A DNA stretch of 64,000 nt, taken from positions 1 through 64,000 of the forward strand of contig JBAYOV010000011.1 of NCBI GenBank assembly GCA_041678045.1. Reading direction: 5' to 3'. A model generated the notes under the pieces. The model did no database searches. It worked only from the letters and a program-made list of their open reading frames with translations, and was not told the DNA's origin. Position numbers and translations under genes: made by a program. Numbering within the stretch: position 1 is the stretch's first letter; each line of letters begins with the position of its first letter. This DNA is from UBA2357 sp041678045. GTDB taxonomy: Bacteria; Pseudomonadota; Gammaproteobacteria; Burkholderiales; Rhodocyclaceae. This document shows, piece by piece, positions 1 through 7,473 of the stretch.

Positions 1-402
1 AACGAGATCAATTTTCTCGCCTTTCCCGCCCACCCGCACAGTCTGGTGCTGCTCGGCGGTGGGTATGGTTTCGCGGGGCTGGCGAAGACCGACTGGTTGC
101 AGGACTGCGAGGTCCATTACTGGGGCGACATCGACACCCACGGGTTCGCGATCCTGTCGCAGCTGCGCGCCGCCTTGCCGCAGGCGAAATCCTTGCTGAT
201 GGACCGGGCGACGTTGCTCGCTCACCGCGCGCAGTGGGTACGCGAGCCGTCGCCAACGCGCGCGGCCCTTCCTCATCTCACCATGGACGAGGCTGCGTTG
301 TACGCCGAGCTATGCGATGACCGGCATGGCCCGTGCGTGCGGCTGGAGCAGGAGCGGATTGGCTTTGGCCGGTTGATGACGGCGTTGAGGGACCTGGGGT
401 AA
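1..402 (+). CDS. jetD: Wadjet anti-plasmid protein JetD, C-terminal fragment (cut by window edge)
   Basis: The frame is open from the first base and gives 133 residues, beginning NEINFLAFP and ending at TAA. The segment YWGDIDTHGFAIL, the run SLLMDRATL and the late motif VRLEQERI are characteristic of the DUF2220 C-terminal domain of JetD. JetD is the Toprim-fold nuclease subunit of Wadjet SMC-like systems, which cleave foreign plasmids. The GDIDTHG acidic pair and the upstream ENE-like acidic residue fit the Toprim metal site. JetA, JetB and JetC would lie to the left of the window and cannot be seen. The last 125 bp overlap the 3' end of the convergent GH3 gene. Family membership is recognised from sequence; activity is an inference. 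Confidence 0.8.
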   Translation, partial: NEINFLAFPAHPHSLVLLGGGYGFAGLAKTDWLQDCEVHYWGDIDTHGFAILSQLRAALPQAKSLLMDRATLLAHRAQWVREPSPTRAALPHLTMDEAALYAELCDDRHGPCVRLEQERIGFGRLMTALRDLG

Positions 403-1840
403 CAACCGGTCTGGGGGGGCCGTTTGATTGCGTCAATGCGGCCATGCGTCGGGCGCTGGCGGTGTTCTCTTCCGGGGAGAGGTGGCCCGCGCGCTGTGCG
501 GTGAGGGCGCAGTGCATGGCGCGGTGGAATTGGTCGGGGTCGTAGGAGAGCAGCAGCACATCGACACCGGCGGCGAGCGCGGCGAGCGTGGCGCGGCACG
601 GGCCCAGGCGGTAGACCGCGCCCATGTTGAGGTCGTCGGTCACGAGCAGGCCGTCGTAGCCCCATTCCTCCCGCAGCAGTGTGCGGACGACGGCGGGGGA
701 GGTCGATGCCGGGTGCTCGGGGTCGAGATCGGTGAGGATGACGTGGCCAAGCATGATGGCGCCGTCGGCCCGCGCGGCGTGACGGAAGGGGTGCCAGTCG
801 TGATCGGCGAGGGTGGTCACCGGAGTGTCCAGTCGTGCGGGAAAGTGGTGGGTGTCCACCGTGACGCGCGCGAGTCCGGGAAAGTGCTTGAGGGTGGCGC
901 CGACCCCATGGCTGTGCAGGCCATCGGCGTAGGCGCGGGCGACGGTGGCGACCAGTGTGGGGTCGGCCGAGATGGCGCGGCGGCGGATCAGGGTATGGGT
1001 GTCAAGTGTGGGTCCGCGCCCATCCGGGCGCAGATCGACCACCGGACCAAAGTTGAGGTTGATGCCCAGGGCGGCCAGTTCCGCGCCCTTTGCCTCGCCA
1101 TAGGCTCGCGCGCGCAGGGTGAGGGCGTGCGCTCCGTCATCGCTCACTGCCGCCTCGGCCACCAGGGTCGCGATGGCCGGGGGCGCCGAGAGCGGTGGGC
1201 TCATGTGGGCCACAGGGCCGCCCTCCTGGTCTGCGGCGACCAGGAGGGGCGGCAGGCCGGCGCGGGCGCGCAGGGTCTGGAGGGCATCGATCTCGGCGCG
1301 GATCGCGGCGATGTCGCGGTCGCGCACGTTGCGGCGGGTGAGATAGATGCCGCCGATCAGGCCACGCTCGGCCAGTGGGGCAACCTCTTCGAAACTGCGA
1401 TAGCCAACCATGAAACGATGGCCGATGGCACGCGCGCCGGCGGGCGCGGCGAGCACCGCTTCACGCTGCTGGGCGAAGCGGGTGCCCTGGATCACGCTCA
1501 GAAGCGCAGCGGCGATCAGCATGACGGTCAGCGCGCTGGTTTCGAACCGGCCGATGCGCTGCGCGCGGTGGGCGTACAGCGTGGTGGAGAGGGTGGCCGC
1601 AGCCAGTCCCACGATCAGCATCACCACGTGATCGCGCACCGCAAACAGCCAGGGGTTGATCGGGTCGCAAGCGGCGACCAGCAGCAGGGCGGTGACTGCA
1701 CGCCGTGTGCTGCGTGCCCCGAATGCAACGACGGATGCGAGGATCGCGAATGCAGTACCACGCCCTGCGCCTGGCCGCAGCGTCGGGTGTGCCCCGGCGG
1801 CCTGCGCGACCCTGCCCTGAAACGGAAAAGGCGTCCTCAT
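278..1840 (-). CDS. Membrane-anchored glycoside hydrolase family 3 (NagZ-like) protein
   Basis: 520 aa. About the first 130 residues contain two or three hydrophobic segments (around residues 48-80 and 100-118), so the catalytic part is probably membrane-tethered. The GH3 barrel follows. It shows DQEGGPVAHM, the K-H-F-P-G motif with a later D-T-H (the Asp-His acid/base pair of NagZ-type enzymes), and TDDLNMGAV, which carries the nucleophile Asp. Family enzymes remove N-acetylglucosamine from muropeptides or hydrolyse related beta-glycosides. The start ATG overlaps the creD stop by 4 bp, so it is translationally coupled to the creBCD operon. The last ~40 residues are low-complexity and lie antisense to jetD, so the true domain ends earlier. 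Cytoplasmic NagZ normally lacks membrane segments; the exact substrate is unknown. Confidence 0.72.
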   Translation of the reverse strand: MRTPFPFQGRVAQAAGAHPTLRPGAGRGTAFAILASVVAFGARSTRRAVTALLLVAACDPINPWLFAVRDHVVMLIVGLAAATLSTTLYAHRAQRIGRFETSALTVMLIAAALLSVIQGTRFAQQREAVLAAPAGARAIGHRFMVGYRSFEEVAPLAERGLIGGIYLTRRNVRDRDIAAIRAEIDALQTLRARAGLPPLLVAADQEGGPVAHMSPPLSAPPAIATLVAEAAVSDDGAHALTLRARAYGEAKGAELAALGINLNFGPVVDLRPDGRGPTLDTHTLIRRRAISADPTLVATVARAYADGLHSHGVGATLKHFPGLARVTVDTHHFPARLDTPVTTLADHDWHPFRHAARADGAIMLGHVILTDLDPEHPASTSPAVVRTLLREEWGYDGLLVTDDLNMGAVYRLGPCRATLAALAAGVDVLLLSYDPDQFHRAMHCALTAQRAGHLSPEENTASARRMAALTQSNGPPRPVVTPGPSTPSSTGQSQSAPAPAARTGHAGHRIARRTTQPRPW

Positions 1841-3273
1841 GCTCTGCCAGCCCCATGGTCTTCAGCGGCTTGAGCGGCAGGGGGCGGCATTCCGGGGCTG
1901 GAAGCGGCGTCCTGCTCACGATCATCCAGGCCTGCCCGGACGGTGGAACGGGGTTCAGTGCCGGTTGGCGTGCCGATGCGATACCAGTCGATCTTGCGGG
2001 TTGCGAGCATGGTGGTGCCGAGGGCCGCGAACAGGAGCAGTGACCCCATCAGCAGGGCGTTGTCCTCGGACTGGATCAGTCCGTAGAGGACCGCGTACAG
2101 CACGGCAATGCCACCGCCAAACCCCATGCCATGGCGCTGGCCGCCGAGCGCGCCGGCGAGGTAGGTGCCGATCAGCAGCACGCAGGCGCCGGCCGAAACC
2201 GCATAGGCGAGTACGAAGTGGATGTGTTCGGACAGGGCCACCAGCAGCAGGAAGAAGATCGCCAGCGCGAGGCCGACCAACAGGTATTGCAGGAGGTGAA
2301 TCGGTTTGCGGCGCAGTATTTCGGTGAGGAAGAAGGCCGCGAAGGTGAGCACGACGAACAGCACGCCGTACTTCACCGCGCGCTCACCCTGGAGGTATAC
2401 ATTCACCGGGTCGACGAAGCTGACGGCCAGCGTTTCGCGGCCACCGTCGGTGTCGGCGGCGAGCACCCGCTCGAAATTGCGGGCGAGGTGGGACACCTGC
2501 CAGCGTGCTTCGAAGCCATTGGCATCCACGCGCCGTTCGACCGGCAGGAAGCGTCCCTGGAAGCTCGGGTGCGGCCAGTGCGAACGTAGCGTGACTGTGG
2601 TGGCTTCGCCTGCCGGGGCGATGGCCAGGCGGCTGGTGCCGGTGAGCGACAGCGGCACGGTGAAGTCGAGGTTGCGCGCGGCCTGCGGGTCCAGCGCACC
2701 CAGGGCGATGTACAGGCCGGCCCCTGAGAACGTCTTCTCGCTGCCGGCGGCAAAGCGATGGATGCGGCCGTCGACCCGGACTTCCGGATCGTTGTCCACC
2801 CCGCGTGGGTCGGACAGGCCCAGTACCAGAAAGGCTTCAGCCGATACGATGTCACGACTGGGCTCCAGCCCGAGGTGGACGGGAATTTCGAAGCGGCCTT
2901 CAAGCGTCAGCCCGAGACGGTACAGGTTGGCGCGATACAGGCCACGGTTGCGTGCCTCGATGCGTGCGTCGCCATCTATCGCCAGGGTCTGGGGTGGAAT
3001 CACCCTATTGCGGTTGACGAGGTCGTAGCGCACGGTTTCGTTGCCGGTGAGGCCGTCCTTGCTGCGCACTTCGACACGTTCGCGGTAGCGCACGTGCAGC
3101 ACCGGTCCGATGAGGGTTTGCGGGCCGGCGGCGGATTCTGCAATGTCGCGGATCACTTCGGCCTGGCGTTGTCCGCGTGCGGCGATCTGCGACTCGATCA
3201 ATGCCAGAGGAATCAGCAGTAGCAGCGACATCAGGCCGATGGCTGCGATCTTGATGAAGAGTTTCTTCTGCAT
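1837..3273 (-). CDS. creD: Inner-membrane protein CreD
   Basis: 478 aa, close to the usual CreD length (about 450). There is one N-terminal membrane segment (residues 7-27), a large periplasmic domain, and a C-terminal block of about five membrane helices beginning near residue 300 (GVLFVVLTFAAFFLTEILRRKP and onward). In enterobacteria and Aeromonas, CreD is the main output of the CreBC two-component system, and its loss or overexpression alters envelope and beta-lactam or colicin phenotypes; its biochemical role is not known. Here it follows creC by 117 bp. That gap carries an exact cre-tag, so creD has its own CreB-responsive promoter. The GH3 gene starts inside its stop codon. Confidence 0.88.
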   Translation of the reverse strand: MQKKLFIKIAAIGLMSLLLLIPLALIESQIAARGQRQAEVIRDIAESAAGPQTLIGPVLHVRYRERVEVRSKDGLTGNETVRYDLVNRNRVIPPQTLAIDGDARIEARNRGLYRANLYRLGLTLEGRFEIPVHLGLEPSRDIVSAEAFLVLGLSDPRGVDNDPEVRVDGRIHRFAAGSEKTFSGAGLYIALGALDPQAARNLDFTVPLSLTGTSRLAIAPAGEATTVTLRSHWPHPSFQGRFLPVERRVDANGFEARWQVSHLARNFERVLAADTDGGRETLAVSFVDPVNVYLQGERAVKYGVLFVVLTFAAFFLTEILRRKPIHLLQYLLVGLALAIFFLLLVALSEHIHFVLAYAVSAGACVLLIGTYLAGALGGQRHGMGFGGGIAVLYAVLYGLIQSEDNALLMGSLLLFAALGTTMLATRKIDWYRIGTPTGTEPRSTVRAGLDDREQDAASSPGMPPPAAQAAEDHGAGRA

Positions 3274-3334
3274 TGCGTTCTCCCGTGTGTTGCACGCGCG
3301 ATGGCGTGGATGACTGCCAGTGTGGGAGCGCGGA

Positions 3335-3350
3335 GTGAAGTGCCGGTGAA
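3335..3350 (-). promoter_or_regulatory. cre-tag (CreB binding site) upstream of creD
   Basis: On the minus strand the sequence reads TTCAC-CGGCAC-TTCAC, an exact match to the established CreB consensus TTCACNNNNNNTTCAC. It lies 61 bp upstream of the creD ATG and downstream of the creC stop. It is the expected operator for activation of creD and the coupled GH3 gene by phosphorylated CreB. Confidence 0.8.
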
Positions 3351-3390
3351 GTGGGAATGAAGCGATCGAGAAGACGCCCCGAGCGTGCGC

Positions 3391-4809
3391 TCAGGGCAGG
3401 CGGATGCGTGCGATTGCGCCACCGTCGGGCGCGTTGGCGAAGTCGGCATCGCCGCCGTGGATGCGGGCCACCTCGCGTACGAAGGCCAGCCCCAGCCCGG
3501 TGCTCTTGCGCCCGGTGGTCGGGCGCGGCAGCGAGTAGAAGCGCTCGAAGAGCTGTGCCAGCGCGTAGTCCGGCGCCCCCGGGCCATGGTCGCGCACGCT
3601 CAGCACCCGCCCGTCGGGGAGGGGGGCGACATGCAGTTCGATCTGGCTGCCGGGCGGGGCGAAGTCGATGGCGTTGTCGAGCAGGTTGGCCAGCGCCTGC
3701 TGCAGCAGGAAGAGGTCGCCACTCACGCGTGTTTCGCGGTCGCCGTCGACCCGGGCTCTCAGCGCCCGTGCCTGCAGGGCCGTGGCGCGGCTGGCGACGA
3801 CCTGGTCGAGCAACTCACCGGCACGAATCTCGCCGCGCGCCTCGGGCGCCTGCAGTTGCTCGATGCGCGCCAGCGCGAGCAGGCGGTCGATGATGAGCTG
3901 CATGCGCTCGCTTTGCTCGCCGATGTGGCGGGCGAAGCGGGTGCGTTCTTCGGGCGGGGCGTCTTCCAGCACCTCGGCGGCGCCACGGATGGCGCTCAGC
4001 GGGCTCTTCAGTTCGTGGGCCAGGCTTTGCACGTAGCGCTCGACGTATTGCTTGCCGTCCAGGCGTTCGCGCATGTGGGCGAGCGCCCGCGCGAGCTCCG
4101 ACAACTGCCGCCCGCCGCCCGCCGGAGCCAGTGCCTTGTCGCCCTTGGCCACCGCACGTGCATAGTCGCGAAGGCGGTTGAGCGACCAGGTGAGCCACAG
4201 CGTGAACAGCAGGCCGATTCCTGCCGACAGGCCGAGCAACAGGTAGCTGGCGTTGCGCACCCGGGTGCGGGCACCTTCGGCGTAGGGGGCAACCGAGCTC
4301 ATCGGCTTGGCGAGCGAGATCACGCCGATGAGTGCGTCATCGTGCAGCACCGGGGCGGCGACGTACATCACCGAGCTGCGCGGATCCTGCGGGTCGTCGC
4401 GGGTGCTGCGGGCACCGTACTCGCCGCGCAGCACCCGCGCCACGTCCATCCACTGGCTGTAGTCGGCCCCGACGGCACGCTCCTCGGAGTCGAACACCAC
4501 GCTGCCACGGGCATCGGTGAGGTACACGCGCAGGTCCACCGAGGCCTTGTCGACCTCGAAGATGCGTGCTCCGGGGGCGCGTGCGCGCACGGCCGTTACC
4601 GCGCTGGCGAAGCGGCCGTGCGCGATGGTGCCGGCGGCCAGCTCGTCGGCGGCGAGTTCGGCCAGCAGGTGGGCGCTGTCGACCAGGGTGTCTTCGGTGG
4701 TCATGCGCATGCCCGGCTCGATCTCGTCGGCGAATATCTTGAGCAGCAGCCAGGCGGCCAGGCCGACGATGATGAAGTAGCCGGCGAACAGCCGGATGGC
4801 AATGTTCAT
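3391..4809 (-). CDS. creC: Sensor histidine kinase CreC
   Basis: 472 aa from the ATG at 4809 (MNIAIRLFAGYF), matching CreC of about 474 aa. A longer frame upstream is antisense-like and overlaps creB, so the shorter start is chosen; it overlaps the creB stop by 4 bp. It has membrane helix 1 (about residues 7-25), a periplasmic sensor, membrane helix 2 (around 190-210), HAMP, the H-box LAHELKSPLSAI, the N-box NLLDNAIDFAP, and G-boxes DHGPGAP and TGLGLAF. It phosphorylates CreB in response to an envelope or carbon-status signal; in Aeromonas the homologue (BlrB) responds to beta-lactam-induced muropeptide changes. The cognate regulator is directly upstream. Confidence 0.9.
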   Translation of the reverse strand: MNIAIRLFAGYFIIVGLAAWLLLKIFADEIEPGMRMTTEDTLVDSAHLLAELAADELAAGTIAHGRFASAVTAVRARAPGARIFEVDKASVDLRVYLTDARGSVVFDSEERAVGADYSQWMDVARVLRGEYGARSTRDDPQDPRSSVMYVAAPVLHDDALIGVISLAKPMSSVAPYAEGARTRVRNASYLLLGLSAGIGLLFTLWLTWSLNRLRDYARAVAKGDKALAPAGGGRQLSELARALAHMRERLDGKQYVERYVQSLAHELKSPLSAIRGAAEVLEDAPPEERTRFARHIGEQSERMQLIIDRLLALARIEQLQAPEARGEIRAGELLDQVVASRATALQARALRARVDGDRETRVSGDLFLLQQALANLLDNAIDFAPPGSQIELHVAPLPDGRVLSVRDHGPGAPDYALAQLFERFYSLPRPTTGRKSTGLGLAFVREVARIHGGDADFANAPDGGAIARIRLP

Positions 4810-5534
4810 GGTGCCGGACGCAGGCTGTAGCCCATGCCCCGATGAGTCTCGATCGGGTCGCCGTCGTCGCGCACCGCGCGCAGCTTGGCACGCAGCGTTT
4901 TGACATGGGCGTCGACCGTGCGCTCCAGGCTGTCTTCGGCGTCGTGCCACACCAGGTCCATCAGGCGGGCCCGGCTCAGTACCCGCCCAGGGCGCTCCAG
5001 CAGCGTGGCCAGCAGGCGGTATTCGTAGCGGGTGAGGGCGAGCCAGGCGCCATGGTAGGCAATGCGGGCGCCGTCGATGTCGTGCGCGAAGTCGGGATGT
5101 GGCGCGCCGGCCTCCGTGCTCGGGGGGTGGCGCGCAGGGGCGAGTGCCTGCGGAGGCGCTGCCGGTCGTGCGCGGCGCAGGATGGCGCGCACCCGCGAGG
5201 CGACCTCGCGCGGACTGAAAGGCTTGGGCACATAGTCGTCGGCGCCGATCTCCAGCCCGACGATGCGATCCACCTCGTCGGCGCGCGCGGTGAGGAAGAT
5301 TACCGGCACATCGGAATGCCGGCGCAGTTCTCGGCAGACGTCGAAGCCGCTCATGTCGGGCAGGCCGACGTCGAGCACGACCAGTGCGAACGCCGGGACC
5401 GGTTGACCCAGCGCCGTCAGCGCATCACGCCCCAGCATGACGCATTCGGTAGCGAAACCTTCGGTACGCAAGGCATAGGCCAGGGTGTCGGCAATGGCCG
5501 GTTCGTCATCGACGATGAGGATGCGGGGGGGCAT
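4806..5534 (-). CDS. creB: Response regulator CreB (OmpR family)
   Basis: 242 aa. The N-terminal receiver domain has ILIVDDE, the phospho-acceptor Asp in VVLDVGLPD, T in FLTAR, and K in YVPKPF. A C-terminal OmpR-type winged helix follows, with LTRYEYRLLATLLERPGRVLS and the recognition-helix region RTVDAHVKTLRAKL. It heads the creB-creC-creD-GH3 operon; creC begins in the creB stop codon. Phospho-CreB activates promoters carrying cre-tags, and one lies at 3335-3350. An Ala/Pro-rich linker of about 35 residues joins the two domains and is longer than in E. coli CreB. Confidence 0.88.
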   Translation of the reverse strand: MPPRILIVDDEPAIADTLAYALRTEGFATECVMLGRDALTALGQPVPAFALVVLDVGLPDMSGFDVCRELRRHSDVPVIFLTARADEVDRIVGLEIGADDYVPKPFSPREVASRVRAILRRARPAAPPQALAPARHPPSTEAGAPHPDFAHDIDGARIAYHGAWLALTRYEYRLLATLLERPGRVLSRARLMDLVWHDAEDSLERTVDAHVKTLRAKLRAVRDDGDPIETHRGMGYSLRPAP

Positions 5535-5777
5535 GAGGCGGCTCTGACGCTGTGTGTTCTGGCTGCAGGCCTGGGGTTTGCCTGCGCGACGATGAATCGA
5601 TGCGATTATGGCGGCAAGCAGCGGTGGCGCTCAAGGCCGGCAGCCGGTCAGGGATAAGGTCTGCCTGCTGGTACTGAATGCGGGCTTGCCGGCGCGTCTG
5701 GCACTGCCGTCGAGCGGTTTACTGCCTCATCAATAGGCAGCGGGTGGTTTCTCTGGAAAAACAATGCTCCGGGGGAC

Positions 5778-5836
5778 TTATCCACACTGCTGCCCACACC
5801 CCTGTCCCCAGCCGCTGGGGACAACCCACTGGGTTG
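5778..5836. other. Non-coding stretch with a DnaA-box-like 9-mer and two overlapping palindromes
   Basis: The 340 bp between creB and the GNAT gene contain no convincing gene. They hold TTATCCACA (5778-5786), identical to the consensus DnaA box. They also hold a 10+1+10 inverted repeat TGTCCCCAGC/GCTGGGGACA (5803-5823) and a 7+1+7 repeat CAACCCA/TGGGTTG (5822-5836). Neither palindrome is followed by a T-tract on either strand, so a simple intrinsic terminator is not supported. The function is unknown. Confidence 0.45.
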
Positions 5837-5874
5837 CTTCAGGATTCGGGGTGCAGGATGGGGTGCAGAACGGC

Positions 5875-6381
5875 TCATGGTTTTCTCATGCGGTAAACAT
5901 GAACATCCCATTCACCATATCGGGCTTCGGAAAACGACTCGAATCCGACCTTTTCAAGTACCCGTATGGAGGCAGTATGGTGAGGTGACACGATGCCCAC
6001 GATCGAGTCGAGATTACAGTTCGAAAAGCCATGTTCGAGCACTTTGCCCGCAATTTCGGAGGCCAGTCCCTTGCCCCACTGATCATGGGTGAGACGGTAG
6101 GCGATCTCCACTTCATCGACCTCGTTCACTGTCGCATGACTTAACCCACAGAATCCGATGAGTGTCCCGGACTGCTTCTCGATCAGCGCCCACTGCCCAT
6201 GACCATGCTCCCGATAAGAGTCGATGCACCAGTCGATGAACTGTGCAGTCCCCGCTTCTGTCATGGCGCCCTTGCTGGAAAACACCATCACGCGAGAATC
6301 GCCAAGAATCCGGGCGAGAGCGGGCGTATCACTGCGTTCAAATGCTCTGAGCAGCAATCTGGGGGTTTCTGTGATGAACAT
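5875..6381 (-). CDS. GNAT family N-acetyltransferase (RimJ/RimL type)
   Basis: 168 aa, full length for the family. It begins ITETPRLLLRAF, the usual opening of RimJ/RimL-like acetyltransferases. It has the acetyl-CoA pyrophosphate loop motif in DQWGKGLASEIAGKV (pattern Q/RxxGxG/A) and the C-terminal NxxSIRVLEKVGF region (here TASIRVLEKVGFE). It transfers acetyl groups to an N-terminal or side-chain amine; the substrate cannot be read from sequence. It is less GC-rich than its neighbours and stands alone on the minus strand, separated by 54 bp from the hydrolase gene, which may indicate acquisition. Confidence 0.75.
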   Translation of the reverse strand: MFITETPRLLLRAFERSDTPALARILGDSRVMVFSSKGAMTEAGTAQFIDWCIDSYREHGHGQWALIEKQSGTLIGFCGLSHATVNEVDEVEIAYRLTHDQWGKGLASEIAGKVLEHGFSNCNLDSIVGIVSPHHTASIRVLEKVGFESFSEARYGEWDVHVYRMRKP

Positions 6382-6435
6382 GGGGCATGCACCAGCAATT
6401 GAACGGTTTATGGATGGGTTTGAATTCGAACTGAA

Positions 6436-7260
6436 TCAATCGTCCAGCTCCGACAAAAATTCGTGCATCAACCCGATCACTGCCTCGGGGTGTTCCCGGT
6501 GGGGCATGTGGCGGGTGTGGGGCATGATTTCAACTTGAACCCGGCTGGCGCCGCTGTGCTGTCCGATGATCTCGGGGTGGCGGGGAGAGCCGTATTCGTC
6601 ATCCACGCCATGGACTGCGAGCAGCGGGCAGCGCACCCGGGGCAGCACCGGGGTGAGTGACCAGCCTGCAAACGCCGGGCTGAGCCAGGTTTCCGTCCAG
6701 GCATCGAGCACCCAGCGCGCCTTGTCGCCATGGTACTTGCCGAGACGCTCGACCTGGGCGGGGTCCTTGAACTGTTCCTTGGCAATCCGGATTCCTGCGA
6801 GGGTGCGCGCTTCGGGAAAGGCCTGGGCGGCGACCGTGATCAATGCCTTGCAGTCAGCCCCGAACTCGGCGGCGCAGTTGACCGCCATGCCGCCCCCCAC
6901 GCTGTGACCGAAGGCGATGAAGCGCTCAAACCCAAGCTGGGCGCGAACGGCCGGAAAGTACGAACGTGCCTCGTCGGCAATGAAATCCAGCGGCAGATCG
7001 CCATGCCGTGGCGCGGAGCGGCCAAACCCCAGACGGTCGTAAGCGATGACCCGGCGACCGGTGGCAGCGCTCAGGGCGGCCGGAAAGTCCCGCCACAGTT
7101 CAACGCAGCCGAGGGAGTCGTGCAGCATCACGATGGGCACATCGTGCTTGGTCCGGGCGTCCGCTCCGGACGGCGTCCAGATGCGACCGAACAGGCGGCC
7201 GGCGGGATGTTCGATCCACACATCGGTGGGCGGGGGAGCAGGGGCGTGGGCTTGGGTCAT
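6436..7260 (-). CDS. Alpha/beta-fold hydrolase
   Basis: 274 aa from the ATG at 7260. An upstream GTG at 7287 is possible, but the ATG is preceded about 9 nt upstream by a GAGAG ribosome site. Catalytic features are the oxyanion strand HDSLGCVELW, the nucleophile elbow GHSVGGG, an acidic residue in HGVDDEYG, and a late His in HTRHMPHREH. The sequence YDRLGFGRSAP is typical of carboxylesterase or haloperoxidase-like hydrolases. No signal peptide is evident, so it is probably cytoplasmic. It is divergent from torA across a 213-bp region containing two perfect palindromes. The substrate is unknown. Confidence 0.72.
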   Translation of the reverse strand: MTQAHAPAPPPTDVWIEHPAGRLFGRIWTPSGADARTKHDVPIVMLHDSLGCVELWRDFPAALSAATGRRVIAYDRLGFGRSAPRHGDLPLDFIADEARSYFPAVRAQLGFERFIAFGHSVGGGMAVNCAAEFGADCKALITVAAQAFPEARTLAGIRIAKEQFKDPAQVERLGKYHGDKARWVLDAWTETWLSPAFAGWSLTPVLPRVRCPLLAVHGVDDEYGSPRHPEIIGQHSGASRVQVEIMPHTRHMPHREHPEAVIGLMHEFLSELDD

Positions 7261-7310
7261 GCCGGGGCTTCTCTCTGGTGGGCGCACAACAGGGGGAATT
7301 ATTCTGTCTT

Positions 7311-7402
7311 GTTGACGTAAACGTCAACCGAACGGACGACGATTGTTAATCCGATTAACACAGCGGCACTGGCTGTTTGCATTTCTCGCACTATCGTTAA
7401 TC
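7311..7402. promoter_or_regulatory. Palindromic operator cluster between hydrolase and torA
   Basis: Two perfect inverted repeats lie here: GTTGACGTAAACGTCAAC (7311-7328, 8+2+8) and GTTAATCCGATTAAC (7345-7359, 7+1+7). A third GTTAATC half-site lies at 7396-7402, 72 bp before the torA ATG. The GTTAATC repeats are plausible TorR sites by position, although they do not match the E. coli TorR decamer. The first palindrome resembles MerR-family (LiuR-like) operators and may serve the divergent hydrolase gene. The regulator assignments are inference. Confidence 0.5.
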
Positions 7403-7473
7403 GTGGCCGGGGAAGATGGGGTTCAGGCGGCCAACCGGCCGAACGTATCGCAACTGCCTCCAGGAGAGCCATC

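Noticed and set aside
5771..5837. Chromosomal origin of replication
   Set aside because: Only one DnaA-box match is present, with no dnaA, rpmH or AT-rich unwinding region nearby.
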